From assembly GCA_964473485.1 (NCBI GenBank), contig CAYYPH010000005.1, positions 101,784 through 165,783 of the forward strand: a stretch of 64,000 nucleotides of DNA. The letters run 5' to 3'. Made by a program: the position numbers and the translations under genes. The notes under the pieces were generated by a model. That model was not told the origin of the DNA. It ran no database searches and saw only the letters and a list, made by a program, of their open reading frames with translations. The DNA is from CAIVAT01 sp964473485. Lineage in GTDB: Bacteria; Bacteroidota; Bacteroidia; Bacteroidales; FEN-979. Below are positions 26,805 to 36,109 of the stretch, one piece after another (the first letter of the stretch is position 1; the number at the start of each line of letters is the position of its first letter).

Positions 26805-28152
26805 CCCTTGTACCGTAATGCACTACGGCCTTGGTTTTCCAACGTCCCATACGATAATACCCGTAATAGAGAACCACTCCGGCAAACCAGCCGATGGGAA
26901 TTGACCACCAGATACCGGTAACTCCAAGATCAAGATATTTGGATAAAAACCATGCGACAGGGATCCTGACAATCCATAGTGAGATCAGGCTGATGAACAT
27001 CGGCACCAGCGTGTCGCCCGCCCCCCTGAGCAACCCGTTGATCACAAACATAACGGAAAACAGAATATAAAAAGTTCCGATTATTATCAGGTAGTCATGC
27101 CCAAGCGTGATAACGACGCTGTCGGTGGTGAACATCCGCATCAGTTGCTCACCAAAAATGATAGTGATCAGGGAGACAGCAATAGTAAAAACCCCTGTCA
27201 TAATCAGTGTCGCCCGCAATCCGGTCTTCACCCGGTCGGGCCGGTTAGCTCCGAGATTCTGACCGACAAAAGTCGATAAGGCCATTGCAAAACTCATGGC
27301 CGGCATCGTCGAGAAAGTCTCAATCCTTCCGGCAGCGCTGTATGCTGCATTGGCATCAACACCGAACTGGTTCACGATCCAGTAGAGCGCTACCATACCG
27401 GCAGCTACAAAAGTTTGCTGAAAACCTGTCGGGAGTCCAATCCTGATACTTTTTACGAAAATTTCGTAGTCGAAAGTTAAATCACGGAATGAGAATTTGA
27501 TCACCTTGTGATAACGGTTCAGGTAGAGGATTTGGGTAAGAAAGGCAAGCGCTTCGGAAATGATGGTAGCCAGAGCCACCCCGGCAATACCCCAGTGAAA
27601 TACCAGCACAAATACCAGGTCAAGGATCACATTCAGCACCACCGAACCTATCAGAAAATACAAAGGGGTTTTTGAATCGCCAAGCCCTCTCAGAATGGCG
27701 CTTGTTCCGTTATATCCAAAAAGGAAAATCAGCCCCCCGAGAAATATCCTCAGAAAAACCGTGGCCCCCGGCATGATCTCCGGCGACAAGTCGATCAGCC
27801 TGAAAATAGGGCCGGTAAGTAACATCCCTGCAACCGAAACCACGATGGATGTAAAGAACATGAAAATATAAAGCGTGTTTATCGCTTTCTTCACCTGATC
27901 GATTTGTTTCGCCCCGAAATATTGCGAAACCACGATGGTGAATCCCATGTTCACACCGATAATGAAGGATATGAGCAAAAAGATAATGGGAGAAGATGTT
28001 CCGACTGCTGCAAGGGCTGTTTTACCAATGTAACGCCCGACAATGATACTGTCGACAACATTGTAAAGTTGCTGAAATACATTGCCCAGCAGCATCGGGA
28101 TGGCAAAGCGAAGAATAAGTCGTCCTTCGTTGCCATAGCTGAGATCCTTCAT
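26794..28152 (-). CDS. MATE-family multidrug/Na+ antiporter
   Basis: A 452-residue exporter with twelve predicted helices in two homologous halves. It starts MKDLSYGNEGRLILRFAIPMLLGNVFQQLYNVVDSIIVGRYIG, the classic NorM/DinF-type N-terminus, with the second-half repeat starting near GLPTGFQQTFVAAGMVALYW. The frame is open to 28314, but that extension lies antisense to RNase P RNA. The ATG at 28152 is the real start because a perfect promoter box (28157-28164) sits only 4 bases before it, which implies a leaderless mRNA. Substrate unknown. Confidence 0.93.
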   Translation of the reverse strand: MKDLSYGNEGRLILRFAIPMLLGNVFQQLYNVVDSIIVGRYIGKTALAAVGTSSPIIFLLISFIIGVNMGFTIVVSQYFGAKQIDQVKKAINTLYIFMFFTSIVVSVAGMLLTGPIFRLIDLSPEIMPGATVFLRIFLGGLIFLFGYNGTSAILRGLGDSKTPLYFLIGSVVLNVILDLVFVLVFHWGIAGVALATIISEALAFLTQILYLNRYHKVIKFSFRDLTFDYEIFVKSIRIGLPTGFQQTFVAAGMVALYWIVNQFGVDANAAYSAAGRIETFSTMPAMSFAMALSTFVGQNLGANRPDRVKTGLRATLIMTGVFTIAVSLITIIFGEQLMRMFTTDSVVITLGHDYLIIIGTFYILFSVMFVINGLLRGAGDTLVPMFISLISLWIVRIPVAWFLSKYLDLGVTGIWWSIPIGWFAGVVLYYGYYRMGRWKTKAVVHYGTRVTD

Positions 28153-28156
28153 GCGG

Positions 28157-28164
28157 CAAAGGTA
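28157..28164 (-). promoter_or_regulatory. MATE gene -7 box (TACCTTTG), near-leaderless
   Basis: Perfect TAnnTTTG on the minus strand ending 4 bases before the ATG. With the usual box-to-start distance, transcription would begin at or next to the ATG. Confidence 0.6.
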
Positions 28165-28185
28165 GTTTAATATGTGGAATATTCG

Positions 28186-28193
28186 TACCTTTG
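28186..28193 (+). promoter_or_regulatory. rnpB -7 box (TACCTTTG)
   Basis: Perfect TAnnTTTG about 6 bases before the mature RNase P RNA start; back to back with the MATE promoter box. Confidence 0.65.
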
Positions 28194-28197
28194 CCCA

Positions 28198-28548
28198 AAC
28201 AACAGTTCGGTCTGTCGCTCCGGATAACTGCCGGGGAGGAAAGTCGGGACAACACAGAGCGCCATGCTTCCTAACGGGAAGGACCGGGAGCGTTCCCGGG
28301 ACAGAAAGTGTCACAGAAAATTACCGCCGGGTTATACCCGGTAAGGGTGAAAACGGGGTGTAAGAGACCACGTTCAGACCGGGTAACCGGCCTGGGGGAT
28401 AAACCTCATGGGTTGAAAGACCAAGTATACCAGCTTTTAAGGGTTGCTCGCCCGTTGCTGGAGGGTAGGTCGCTACAGTTCACCGGCAACGTTGAACGAA
28501 GATAAATGACAGGCTAAAACAGAATCCCGCTTACGGAACTGTTGTTTT
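28198..28548 (+). ncRNA. rnpB: RNase P RNA (M1, bacterial class A)
   Basis: Catalytic RNA of RNase P, about 350 nt. The ends pair: AACAGTTC (28201-28208) with GAACTGTT (28536-28543) form P1. The universal core is present: GAGGAAAGTC at 28236-28245, ACAGAAA near 28300, GTAAGGGTGAAA then ACGGGGTGTAAGAGACCAC near 28340-28370, and ATGACAGGCTAAAACAGAAT near 28506-28525. A T-tract at 28543-28552 follows and probably terminates the transcript. Ends are accurate to a few bases only. rnpA is not in the window. Confidence 0.95.
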
Positions 28549-28563
28549 TTTTAACTGATTTGC

Positions 28564-29619
28564 ATGAAGATAGCCACCATCGTGGGCGCCCGCCCACAGT
28601 TTGTAAAAGCCGCAACGGTTTCCAGGATCATTGCCCGCTACAATGACATTCGAGAAGTGATCATTCACACCGGACAGCATTACGATGAAAACATGTCCGA
28701 CATCTTTTTCCGCGAATTGAATATCCCTGAACCCGATTACAATCTCGGGGTTGGTTCCGGCAGTCACGCCGAGCAGACCGGGCAGATGTTGCAGGGGATC
28801 GAAAAGGTCCTCATCGACGAAAGACCCGACTGGACCCTGGTATACGGCGACACCAACTCAACCGTTGCTGCAGCGCTGGCCGCCGCCAAACTTCATATCC
28901 CGGTTGCCCATGTGGAGGCCGGGTTGAGGAGTTTCAACCGCATGATGCCCGAGGAGATCAACCGCATCGTAACCGATCGCATCAGCGACCTTCTGTTTGC
29001 CCCGACCCAGACCGCCGTGCAGAACCTTGGCACCGAAGGGCTGGCGGGTATCACCTGCTTCAGCGGTGACGTGATGTTCGATTCAGTGCTTTTCTATCTT
29101 GATATGCTTGATAAAAAAGGCATGAAAGAAGTGATGCGCGGATTGCCTGAAAAATATATGCTCGTGACCATCCACCGAGCCGAAAACACCGACAATCCTG
29201 AGAATCTGAAGCAAATCCTGGCGGCATTCCGCAGGTCAGAACACACATTTGTTCTTCCGGTGCATCCAAGAACAAGAAAGTTGCTCAACACCGGGTTCAC
29301 CACTCCTCCAAACCTCATCCTGATCGAACCTGTCGGGTATCTCCAGATGCTGCTGCTTACCAGGAATGCCGTGAAGGTGCTGACCGATTCCGGTGGCTTA
29401 CAGAAAGAGGCCTATTTCCTGAACAGGCAATGCATTACCCTAAGAACTGAAACTGAATGGATTGAAACCCTTCACGATAACTGGAATACCATCACCGGCC
29501 CCGACACCGAAGCCATCCTCAGGGCCATGGAGGCGCCTGCCCCATCCTCCCCGGTTCTGCCATCATTTGGAACCGGAAATGCGGCATCGTTCATCGTTGA
29601 CCGGCTCCTGAAATCTTAA
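28564..29619 (+). CDS. wecB: UDP-N-acetylglucosamine 2-epimerase (non-hydrolysing)
   Basis: Interconverts UDP-GlcNAc and UDP-ManNAc for surface polysaccharide synthesis. The 351-residue product starts MKIATIVGARPQFVKAATVS and has HTGQHYDENMSDIFF, VYGDTNSTVAAALAAAKL and HVEAGLRSFNRMMPEEINR, VHPRTRK and SGGLQKEAYFL, all diagnostic of the WecB/MnaA fold. It lies just after rnpB with no other polysaccharide gene adjacent except the YfhO-glycosyltransferase pair a few kb upstream. Not hydrolysing NeuC-type by length and motif, but that split is uncertain. Confidence 0.93.
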   Translation: MKIATIVGARPQFVKAATVSRIIARYNDIREVIIHTGQHYDENMSDIFFRELNIPEPDYNLGVGSGSHAEQTGQMLQGIEKVLIDERPDWTLVYGDTNSTVAAALAAAKLHIPVAHVEAGLRSFNRMMPEEINRIVTDRISDLLFAPTQTAVQNLGTEGLAGITCFSGDVMFDSVLFYLDMLDKKGMKEVMRGLPEKYMLVTIHRAENTDNPENLKQILAAFRRSEHTFVLPVHPRTRKLLNTGFTTPPNLILIEPVGYLQMLLLTRNAVKVLTDSGGLQKEAYFLNRQCITLRTETEWIETLHDNWNTITGPDTEAILRAMEAPAPSSPVLPSFGTGNAASFIVDRLLKS

Positions 29620-29687
29620 CCGGAAATTGTTGATAAAATACTGATATTTCCTTCCATCCTGAACCCTGGAATCCGGAAAAAAAAACG

Positions 29688-29695
29688 TATTTTTG
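29688..29695 (+). promoter_or_regulatory. gyrB -7 box (TATTTTTG)
   Basis: Perfect TAnnTTTG, 32 bases before the gyrB ATG at 29728. Confidence 0.55.
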
Positions 29696-29727
29696 CTTTG
29701 TATTAAAACGAATACAACTAATTGATT

Positions 29728-31686
29728 ATGACAGACATAGAAAAAGAGATAGCAAGTCAGAACTACACTGCCGACAACATCCAGGTGCTGGAGGGGCTCG
29801 AAGCCGTGAGGAAGCGTCCCGCCATGTACATCGGGGATATCAATATCAAAGGTTTACACCATCTTGTATATGAGGTGGTAGACAATTCGATTGACGAAGC
29901 ACTGGCTGGATTCTGTAACAGAATCGAGGTCACCATACATCCCGACAACTCCATCACGGTTTTGGATAATGGCCGTGGGATACCGACCGATTTCCATGAA
30001 AAAGAGAAAAAATCGGCCCTCGAGGTGGTCATGACCGTTCTCCATGCCGGCGGAAAATTCGACAAGGATACCTATAAGGTTTCAGGAGGTCTGCACGGTG
30101 TCGGGGTTTCTGTTGTAAACGCCCTTTCATCGCAGCTTAAGGTGGTAGTCAACCGCGGAGGCAACATCTACCAGCAAGAATATTCCTGCGGAAAACCGCT
30201 CTACCCGGTGAAAACTGTCGGGAATACCGACCGCACCGGAACGGAGGTCACTTTCAAAGCCGACACTTCCGTTTTCATTGTCGAAAAATACGATTATGAA
30301 ATTCTCTCTTCACGACTCCGCGAACTGGCCTTCCTCAACAAAGGGATCACCCTTGTGATCACCGACCTGCGGGAGACTGACGATTCAGGTAATTTCATCT
30401 CCGATACCTTTTTCTCGAAAGACGGGTTAAGTGACTTTATTGAATATCTTGACGCCAACCGTGAAAAACTGATCCCGGAACCGGTCTGCATGGAAGGAGA
30501 AAAGAACAATATCCCCATGGAAATTGCCATGCAGTACAATACCTCTTTCTCGGAGAATATTCATGCATACGTAAACAATATTAACACCCATGAGGGGGGG
30601 ACTCACCTTGCCGGATTCAGACGTGCACTCACCAGAACGCTGAAAAGTTACGCTGAAAAAAGCGGCATGCTGGCCAAACTTAAATTCGACATTAATGGTG
30701 ATGACTTTCGCGAAGGACTTACAGCCATCATATCGGTGAAGGTTGCCGAACCGCAGTTCGAGGGACAGACAAAAACAAAACTAGGTAACAACGAGGTAAT
30801 GGGGGTTGTCGATCAACTGGTTAGCGAAATGCTTTCGAACTACCTGGAAGAACACCCCCGCGAAGCAAAAACCATCGTTAACAAGGTCATCCTCGCTGCC
30901 ACCGCGCGTCACGCCGCGAGAAAAGCCCGTGAACTGGTGCAGCGAAAAAATGTGCTTTCTGGTTCCGGTTTACCCGGTAAATTATCCGACTGCTCTGAGA
31001 GTGACCCGGCCCAGTGCGAGATTTACCTGGTAGAGGGAGATTCTGCAGGAGGAACTGCCAAACAGGGTCGCGACCGCCGTTTCCAGGCTATCCTCCCGCT
31101 ACGCGGAAAGATTCTCAATGTTGAAAAAGCCATGCAATATAAAATATTTGACAGTGAGGAAATTAAGAATATTTTTACAGCGCTTGGCGTAACCATCGGC
31201 ACAGAAGAAGACAGCAAGGCACTAAATCTCGAAAAGCTGCGTTATCATAAAATTGTGATCATGACCGATGCAGACGTCGACGGAAGCCATATCGCAACCC
31301 TTATACTGACCTTCTTTTTCAGGTACATGAAGGAACTCATCGAAAACGGGCATGTCTATATTGCAACACCCCCGCTTTATCTGGTTAAAAAAGGGAATAC
31401 ACAACGGTATTGCTGGACTGAGGAGGAACGTCAGCGAATCGCAGCAGAACTCTCAAACGGAAAGGAAACTGGAATACATATTCAGCGCTATAAAGGTCTG
31501 GGTGAAATGAATGCGGAACAGCTCTGGCTGACAACCATGAATCCCGAGTTCCGCACGCTGCGTCAGGTAACCATCGAAAATGGCACGGAAGCAGACCGCA
31601 TTTTCTCTATGCTGATGGGTGACGATGTGCCGCCACGACGTGAGTTTATCGAGAAAAATGCCAGATATGCCAACATCGACGCCTGA
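29728..31686 (+). CDS. gyrB: DNA gyrase subunit B
   Basis: ATPase subunit of the type II topoisomerase that introduces negative supercoils. The 652-residue protein starts MTDIEKEIASQNYTADNIQ, then has the GHKL ATP site (YEVVDNSIDEALAG, DNGRGIPTD, GGLHGVGVSVVNALS), the transducer region, and the TOPRIM EGDSAGGTAKQGRDR, PLRGKILNVEKA and DADVDGSHI. It ends with the conserved MGDDVPPRREFIEKNA. A TTG two codons earlier is in frame; the ATG is preferred. The 652 length and TOPRIM motif fit GyrB rather than ParE. gyrA is not in this window. Confidence 0.96.
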   Translation: MTDIEKEIASQNYTADNIQVLEGLEAVRKRPAMYIGDINIKGLHHLVYEVVDNSIDEALAGFCNRIEVTIHPDNSITVLDNGRGIPTDFHEKEKKSALEVVMTVLHAGGKFDKDTYKVSGGLHGVGVSVVNALSSQLKVVVNRGGNIYQQEYSCGKPLYPVKTVGNTDRTGTEVTFKADTSVFIVEKYDYEILSSRLRELAFLNKGITLVITDLRETDDSGNFISDTFFSKDGLSDFIEYLDANREKLIPEPVCMEGEKNNIPMEIAMQYNTSFSENIHAYVNNINTHEGGTHLAGFRRALTRTLKSYAEKSGMLAKLKFDINGDDFREGLTAIISVKVAEPQFEGQTKTKLGNNEVMGVVDQLVSEMLSNYLEEHPREAKTIVNKVILAATARHAARKARELVQRKNVLSGSGLPGKLSDCSESDPAQCEIYLVEGDSAGGTAKQGRDRRFQAILPLRGKILNVEKAMQYKIFDSEEIKNIFTALGVTIGTEEDSKALNLEKLRYHKIVIMTDADVDGSHIATLILTFFFRYMKELIENGHVYIATPPLYLVKKGNTQRYCWTEEERQRIAAELSNGKETGIHIQRYKGLGEMNAEQLWLTTMNPEFRTLRQVTIENGTEADRIFSMLMGDDVPPRREFIEKNARYANIDA

Positions 31687-31751
31687 TACATCGATTTTTT
31701 TTCCCGGAGACAGCGCATCAAAGTAGCTTTACTCATTCTAATTTTACTTCC

Positions 31752-33107
31752 ATGTCCTCAAAGAAGTATTTACTCGTTCTTGGCGGCATCCTGCTTGTCG
31801 CCATTGGTGTCTACATTTTTATTCCAAAAGGAGATAAAAATGAACAGATCATTGCCAAAGTCCAGAAAGGGAAATTCCCGATCGAAGTCACCGTAACCGG
31901 CGAACTGATTGCCAAAAGCTCCGAAAAGATCAGGGGGCCGCAATCACTGCGCCAGATCGGTATCTGGCAGGTGAAGATCTCCGACATCATCCCCGATGGC
32001 ACTGTGGTTGACTCCGGTCAGTACGTGGCCGCGCTCGACCGGACCGAGATCTCAAACAAGATCAAGGATGAAGAGACAAATGTTGAAAAGCTGGAAACGC
32101 AGGTAACCAAAACCCGGCTTGACACTTCGCTCGAGCTCCGGAATGCACGCGACGAGCTGATCAACCTGCGGTTTGCCCTTGAAGAGAAGAAGATCACCCT
32201 GGAACAATCAAAATACGAGCCCCCGGCCACCATACGGCAGGTTGAGATCGATCTCGACAAAGCCCAGCGTGCCCTCGAACAGGCAGAGAAAAATTACAAA
32301 CTGCGCTATGAAAAAGCGGTTGCCAACATGCAGGAGGTTTCGGCCTCATTCAATCAGGCCCAGCGAAAACTGCAGAACATGCTCGAAGGATTGAAAGAAT
32401 TCAACATCACTGCGCCCAAGGCCGGTATGGTGATCTACAAACGAAACTGGGACGGCAGTAAACTGGGAGTTGGTGGAATGATCAATGCCTGGGATAATGT
32501 GGTTGCCGAACTTCCCAACCTCCGCGAAATGATTTCGAAGACTTACGTGAATGAAATCGATATAAGCAAAGTAAAGGTAGGACAGCCCGTGACTATCGGC
32601 ATTGATGCCTTCCCCGAAAAGCGATTCACCGGTAAGGTCATCGAAGTGGCCAATATTGGCGAACAACTGCAAAACAGCAATGCCAAAGTGTATGAAGTGA
32701 GGATCGTAGTCAATGAATTTGACTCGATCCTGAGACCTGCCATGACAACCAAGAATACCATTGAGACCAGTATTATCGACAGCGTGCTATACAGCCCCAT
32801 CGAAGCCATCTTCAATAACGACAGCATTACTTTCGTTTATAAAAAGAGTGGGGGATCCATCGTTCGTCAACAAGTTGTCACGGGCGAAAGCAATGAAAAT
32901 GAGATTGTTATCCGCGAAGGCCTGGCCGAGAATGATGAAGTGCTCCTGGTACCGCCCGAAGATGGAGATACCCGTAAACTGGTTCTTCTTGATAAAAAAA
33001 TCCTGGATAAGTATAAGCCAAAGAAAATCGCTACCCCTCCCCTGCCCGGTGACACCGGAAAAAAACAGCCCCAAAGCCCCGCTCAACCTGTCATTATTAA
33101 AAAGTAG
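31752..33107 (+). CDS. HlyD/MacA-like efflux adaptor
   Basis: Periplasmic adaptor of 451 residues anchored by one N-terminal helix (residues 5-24, YLLVLGGILLVAIGVYIFI). A long coiled-coil hairpin (about residues 95-225) carries many Glu/Leu/Arg heptads, flanked by lipoyl and beta-barrel halves (APKAGMVIYKRNWDGSKLGVG). The polar C-terminus is rich in Pro, Lys and Gln. It is followed after four bases by an FtsX-type permease and then a TolC-like gene, giving a tripartite ABC-type exporter or envelope-stress complex (inference). Confidence 0.88.
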   Translation: MSSKKYLLVLGGILLVAIGVYIFIPKGDKNEQIIAKVQKGKFPIEVTVTGELIAKSSEKIRGPQSLRQIGIWQVKISDIIPDGTVVDSGQYVAALDRTEISNKIKDEETNVEKLETQVTKTRLDTSLELRNARDELINLRFALEEKKITLEQSKYEPPATIRQVEIDLDKAQRALEQAEKNYKLRYEKAVANMQEVSASFNQAQRKLQNMLEGLKEFNITAPKAGMVIYKRNWDGSKLGVGGMINAWDNVVAELPNLREMISKTYVNEIDISKVKVGQPVTIGIDAFPEKRFTGKVIEVANIGEQLQNSNAKVYEVRIVVNEFDSILRPAMTTKNTIETSIIDSVLYSPIEAIFNNDSITFVYKKSGGSIVRQQVVTGESNENEIVIREGLAENDEVLLVPPEDGDTRKLVLLDKKILDKYKPKKIATPPLPGDTGKKQPQSPAQPVIIKK

Positions 33108-33111
33108 CCCA

Positions 33112-34485
33112 GTGTTCGCACGTTATCAGTATATCTTCAACATCGCCATCGAGGCTGTGTTTTTGAATAAATTCCGTTCTGTGCTAACCGCCCTCGGCAT
33201 AATCTTCGGCGTGGCTGCAGTGATCGCGATGATGGCCATCGGGAACGGGGCCCAGAAAGAGATCCTTGACCAGATGAAACTGGTCGGTGTGAACAATATC
33301 ATCATTACACCGAAGGTCGAAAGCTCCAAAGGAAGTTCGGGCCAGGAATCCGGCCAAAGTGATTCACAGAGCCAAACCAGTGAAAAATCGAAAAGCAAAT
33401 TTTCTCCCGGTCTTTCACTTAAAGATGCCGAAAGCATCAAGCGGATGGTCCCTACCGTCAAACGGGTCAGCCCCGTGGTGATCTTCGAAGCCGACGTTAT
33501 CAGGGATGCGGTAAGGCATTCAACCAAAATATCTGGTGTCACCCCCGATTTTTTCGAGCTGTTTAATCTCGAACTTCAGCAGGGTGAAATGTTCAATTTC
33601 GAACAGCTTAAGGAGGGAAAAGCGGTGTGCCTGATTGGCTCCACCATACAATCAAAATTCTTTCCCAACGGAAGCCCGATCGGGCAGGACATCAAATGCG
33701 GCCGTCTATGGCTTAAAGTGATCGGAGTGCTGAAAAAGAAAGAAGTAAACCAGTCAAGTATGGAAAACCTGGGAATTTCTGACTACAATAACTCCATATT
33801 CGCTCCGGTTCAAACCCTGATGCGACGGGTCAAGGACAGGACTATGGTCACGGCGGCTTCACTTCACGGATCTGAATATGCCAATTACGGTGATGTGGTC
33901 TTCTTCTCCAGCTCCGACGGAGAACAAGTTGCCAAAAACCAGGTCGACAAGATCATCGTCCAGGTTAAAGAAAGCGGGCAGATCAATCCCACCACTGATA
34001 TACTGAAAAGAATGCTGCTGAGGCGTCATCAGGAAGTGGAGGACTTTGAGATAAAAGTTCCGGAATTACTGCTCAAACAAGAACAACGTACCAAGGATAT
34101 CTTCAACATCGTCCTGGGCGCCATTGCCAGTATTTCTCTTCTGGTCGGAGGAATTGGCATCATGAACATCATGCTTGCCTCCGTTATGGAAAGAATAAAA
34201 GAGATCGGAATACGAAGAGCCATCGGGGCCACCAAACGCGACATCGTCCTCCAGTTTTTGATGGAAGCCACCTTCCTGAGTATCACCGGGGGATTGATCG
34301 GAATTATGCTGGGCATCATTCTATCCAAACTGATCATGCAATTTACCAGTATCCTTACCATCATATCGCCGGTATCCATCATCATCTCTTTCGGTGTCTC
34401 CGCATCCGTGGGGATCATCTTCGGGTATATGCCGGCCAAGAGAGCCTCGGTAGCCGATCCGGTTGAATCACTGCGACATGAATAA
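33112..34485 (+). CDS. MacB/FtsX-type ABC transporter permease
   Basis: A 457-residue permease read from a GTG at 33112, four bases after the adaptor stop. The longer ORF from 32761 runs through the adaptor gene in another frame and is not real. Topology: TM1 near residues 18-42 (SVLTALGIIFGVAAVIAMM), a large periplasmic MacB-type domain interrupted by a Ser/Gln/Gly-rich stretch (about residues 70-95), then three C-terminal helices from about residue 335, with the FtsX-family signature ASVMERIKEIGIRRAIGATK. The ABC ATPase that drives it is neither fused nor adjacent, so it must be encoded elsewhere. Confidence 0.88.
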   Translation: MFARYQYIFNIAIEAVFLNKFRSVLTALGIIFGVAAVIAMMAIGNGAQKEILDQMKLVGVNNIIITPKVESSKGSSGQESGQSDSQSQTSEKSKSKFSPGLSLKDAESIKRMVPTVKRVSPVVIFEADVIRDAVRHSTKISGVTPDFFELFNLELQQGEMFNFEQLKEGKAVCLIGSTIQSKFFPNGSPIGQDIKCGRLWLKVIGVLKKKEVNQSSMENLGISDYNNSIFAPVQTLMRRVKDRTMVTAASLHGSEYANYGDVVFFSSSDGEQVAKNQVDKIIVQVKESGQINPTTDILKRMLLRRHQEVEDFEIKVPELLLKQEQRTKDIFNIVLGAIASISLLVGGIGIMNIMLASVMERIKEIGIRRAIGATKRDIVLQFLMEATFLSITGGLIGIMLGIILSKLIMQFTSILTIISPVSIIISFGVSASVGIIFGYMPAKRASVADPVESLRHE

Positions 34486-34549
34486 CCCTTTCGCCATAAC
34501 AGTTCCCGACTAATCAATGATGATTGTTGAACCACCAAACCATCGACCG

Positions 34550-36040
34550 ATGAACGGAAATATGAACCGAATTCTCTTACTCATCGTACTTGTTTTTCAC
34601 GGGATTTTTTCAGAAACAGCAGCCCAGAAACCCACCCGTCAACTCACGCTCGAAGAGGTCATTGAACTCGCGACCACCCAATCGCCTGACGCGCTGACAG
34701 CCCGTCAATCTTTCCGTTCAAGCTACTGGGCTTTCAGATCTTACCGCGCCTCGAACCTGCCTGCCCTGAGCATGACAGCGACACTCCCCAACATCAATCA
34801 AACGATCACTTCTCAAAGTATCGACGGGGTGCAGTCATATGCCAGCTACAAATACTGGAGCGCACAGGGGAACCTGGCGCTGACCCAGAAAATCGGTATC
34901 ACAGGTGGAACCGTATCGATAAACTCTTACCTCGGAGCACAATTCAACGCCGATAAACCAAATCCTGCCCCTTACCTGAGCTACCCGATCAACATCGAAC
35001 TTAACCAGCCGATTTTTACCTATAACTCGTTTCGTTGGGACCGGAAGATTGAACCCTTGAAATATTCAATCGCCAAAAGAAAATTCCTTGAAGATATTGA
35101 ACAGATAGCCATCACTACCACCAATTACTTTTTCAACCTTCTTCAGGCTCAGGTAGAAAAGAAGATTGCCATTACCAACATGTCGAACTACGATACCCTC
35201 TACCGGATCGCGAAAGGCCGTTACCAACTTGGAAAAATAGCGGAAAACGACCTGCTCCAGCTTGAGTTGAATTTCCTTAAAGCCCAGGCACAGGTGGAAA
35301 ATGCTGACCTTGCGCTTGAAAATGCACAGTTCCGGTTCAAATCATACTTGCGCATGCAGGATAGCCTGAATGTCATCCTGATACCACCCCAGAAGATCGA
35401 TTTCTTTACAATCAACCCCGAAAAAGCGGTGGAACTGGCAAACCAGAATTCCTCCACCTCTCTCGATTTTCAGAAAAGACTTCTGGAAGCGGCAAGTGCT
35501 GTGAATTTTGCCAAGACCAACGGAAGGTTCGACGCCTCCATTCATGCCCTGATCGGATTGCAGCAATCAGGCGCCACCATTGAAGACGCCTACCTTAATC
35601 CCGCCGACCAGCGCCAGGCCTCGCTTGGCCTTACCATACCCATACTCGACTGGGGAGTGGCCAGGGGAAAAATCAAAATGGCACAATCGCAGCAGGAAAT
35701 TGTGAAAACAGCCGTCGAACAGGAAATCATCGACTTTCAGCGAAACGTTTTCCTGAAAGCGGTCCAGTTCAACATGCAGAAAAATCAGCTGACAATTGCC
35801 GCGAAAGCCGACACCGTTGCGAAAAAAAGCTATGAGGTGACCAAAGGGCGCTACCTCATCGGAAAAATCAACAGCATCCTCGACCTGAACAACGCCCAGA
35901 TTGAAACTGATAACGCCGAAAAAAGTTATTACTACGCCCTCCAGACTTTCTGGAGAAGTTACTACGAAATCAGGAAAATGACCTTGTTCGATTTCAGGAA
36001 CAACAACGCCCTGAGGGTCGACTATAAATCCATTTATTAA
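34550..36040 (+). CDS. TolC-family outer-membrane efflux protein
   Basis: About 496 residues with a signal peptide (MNRILLLIVLVFHGIFSETAAQ) and two OEP coiled-coil domains. Recognisable segments are LTLEEVIELATTQSPDALTARQSFRSSYW, KFLEDIEQIAITTTNYFFNLLQAQ and the second repeat near LEAASAVNFAKTNG. The open frame begins at 34517; I start at 34550 because the upstream residues do not suit a signal peptide, and 34562 is equally possible. As the third gene after an adaptor and permease, it should provide the exit duct. Confidence 0.9.
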   Translation: MNGNMNRILLLIVLVFHGIFSETAAQKPTRQLTLEEVIELATTQSPDALTARQSFRSSYWAFRSYRASNLPALSMTATLPNINQTITSQSIDGVQSYASYKYWSAQGNLALTQKIGITGGTVSINSYLGAQFNADKPNPAPYLSYPINIELNQPIFTYNSFRWDRKIEPLKYSIAKRKFLEDIEQIAITTTNYFFNLLQAQVEKKIAITNMSNYDTLYRIAKGRYQLGKIAENDLLQLELNFLKAQAQVENADLALENAQFRFKSYLRMQDSLNVILIPPQKIDFFTINPEKAVELANQNSSTSLDFQKRLLEAASAVNFAKTNGRFDASIHALIGLQQSGATIEDAYLNPADQRQASLGLTIPILDWGVARGKIKMAQSQQEIVKTAVEQEIIDFQRNVFLKAVQFNMQKNQLTIAAKADTVAKKSYEVTKGRYLIGKINSILDLNNAQIETDNAEKSYYYALQTFWRSYYEIRKMTLFDFRNNNALRVDYKSIY

Positions 36041-36077
36041 ATTTTTGTTTCTTATTAAAACTGATTCCAAATAATAC

Positions 36078-36085
36078 TATCTTTG
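36078..36085 (+). promoter_or_regulatory. peroxiredoxin gene -7 box (TATCTTTG)
   Basis: Perfect TAnnTTTG, 24 bases before the ATG at 36110. Confidence 0.6.
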
Positions 36086-36109
36086 CGGCTCAAATAAAAA
36101 AAACATTTT

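Noticed and set aside
28150..28314. N-terminal extension of the MATE ORF by 54 codons
   Set aside because: It runs antisense to RNase P RNA and the promoter box at 28157-28164 lies inside it; the family start matches ATG 28152.
32761..33111. Long permease ORF starting inside the adaptor gene
   Set aside because: The first 117 codons are an out-of-frame reading of the MacA-like gene; the GTG at 33112 gives the normal permease start.
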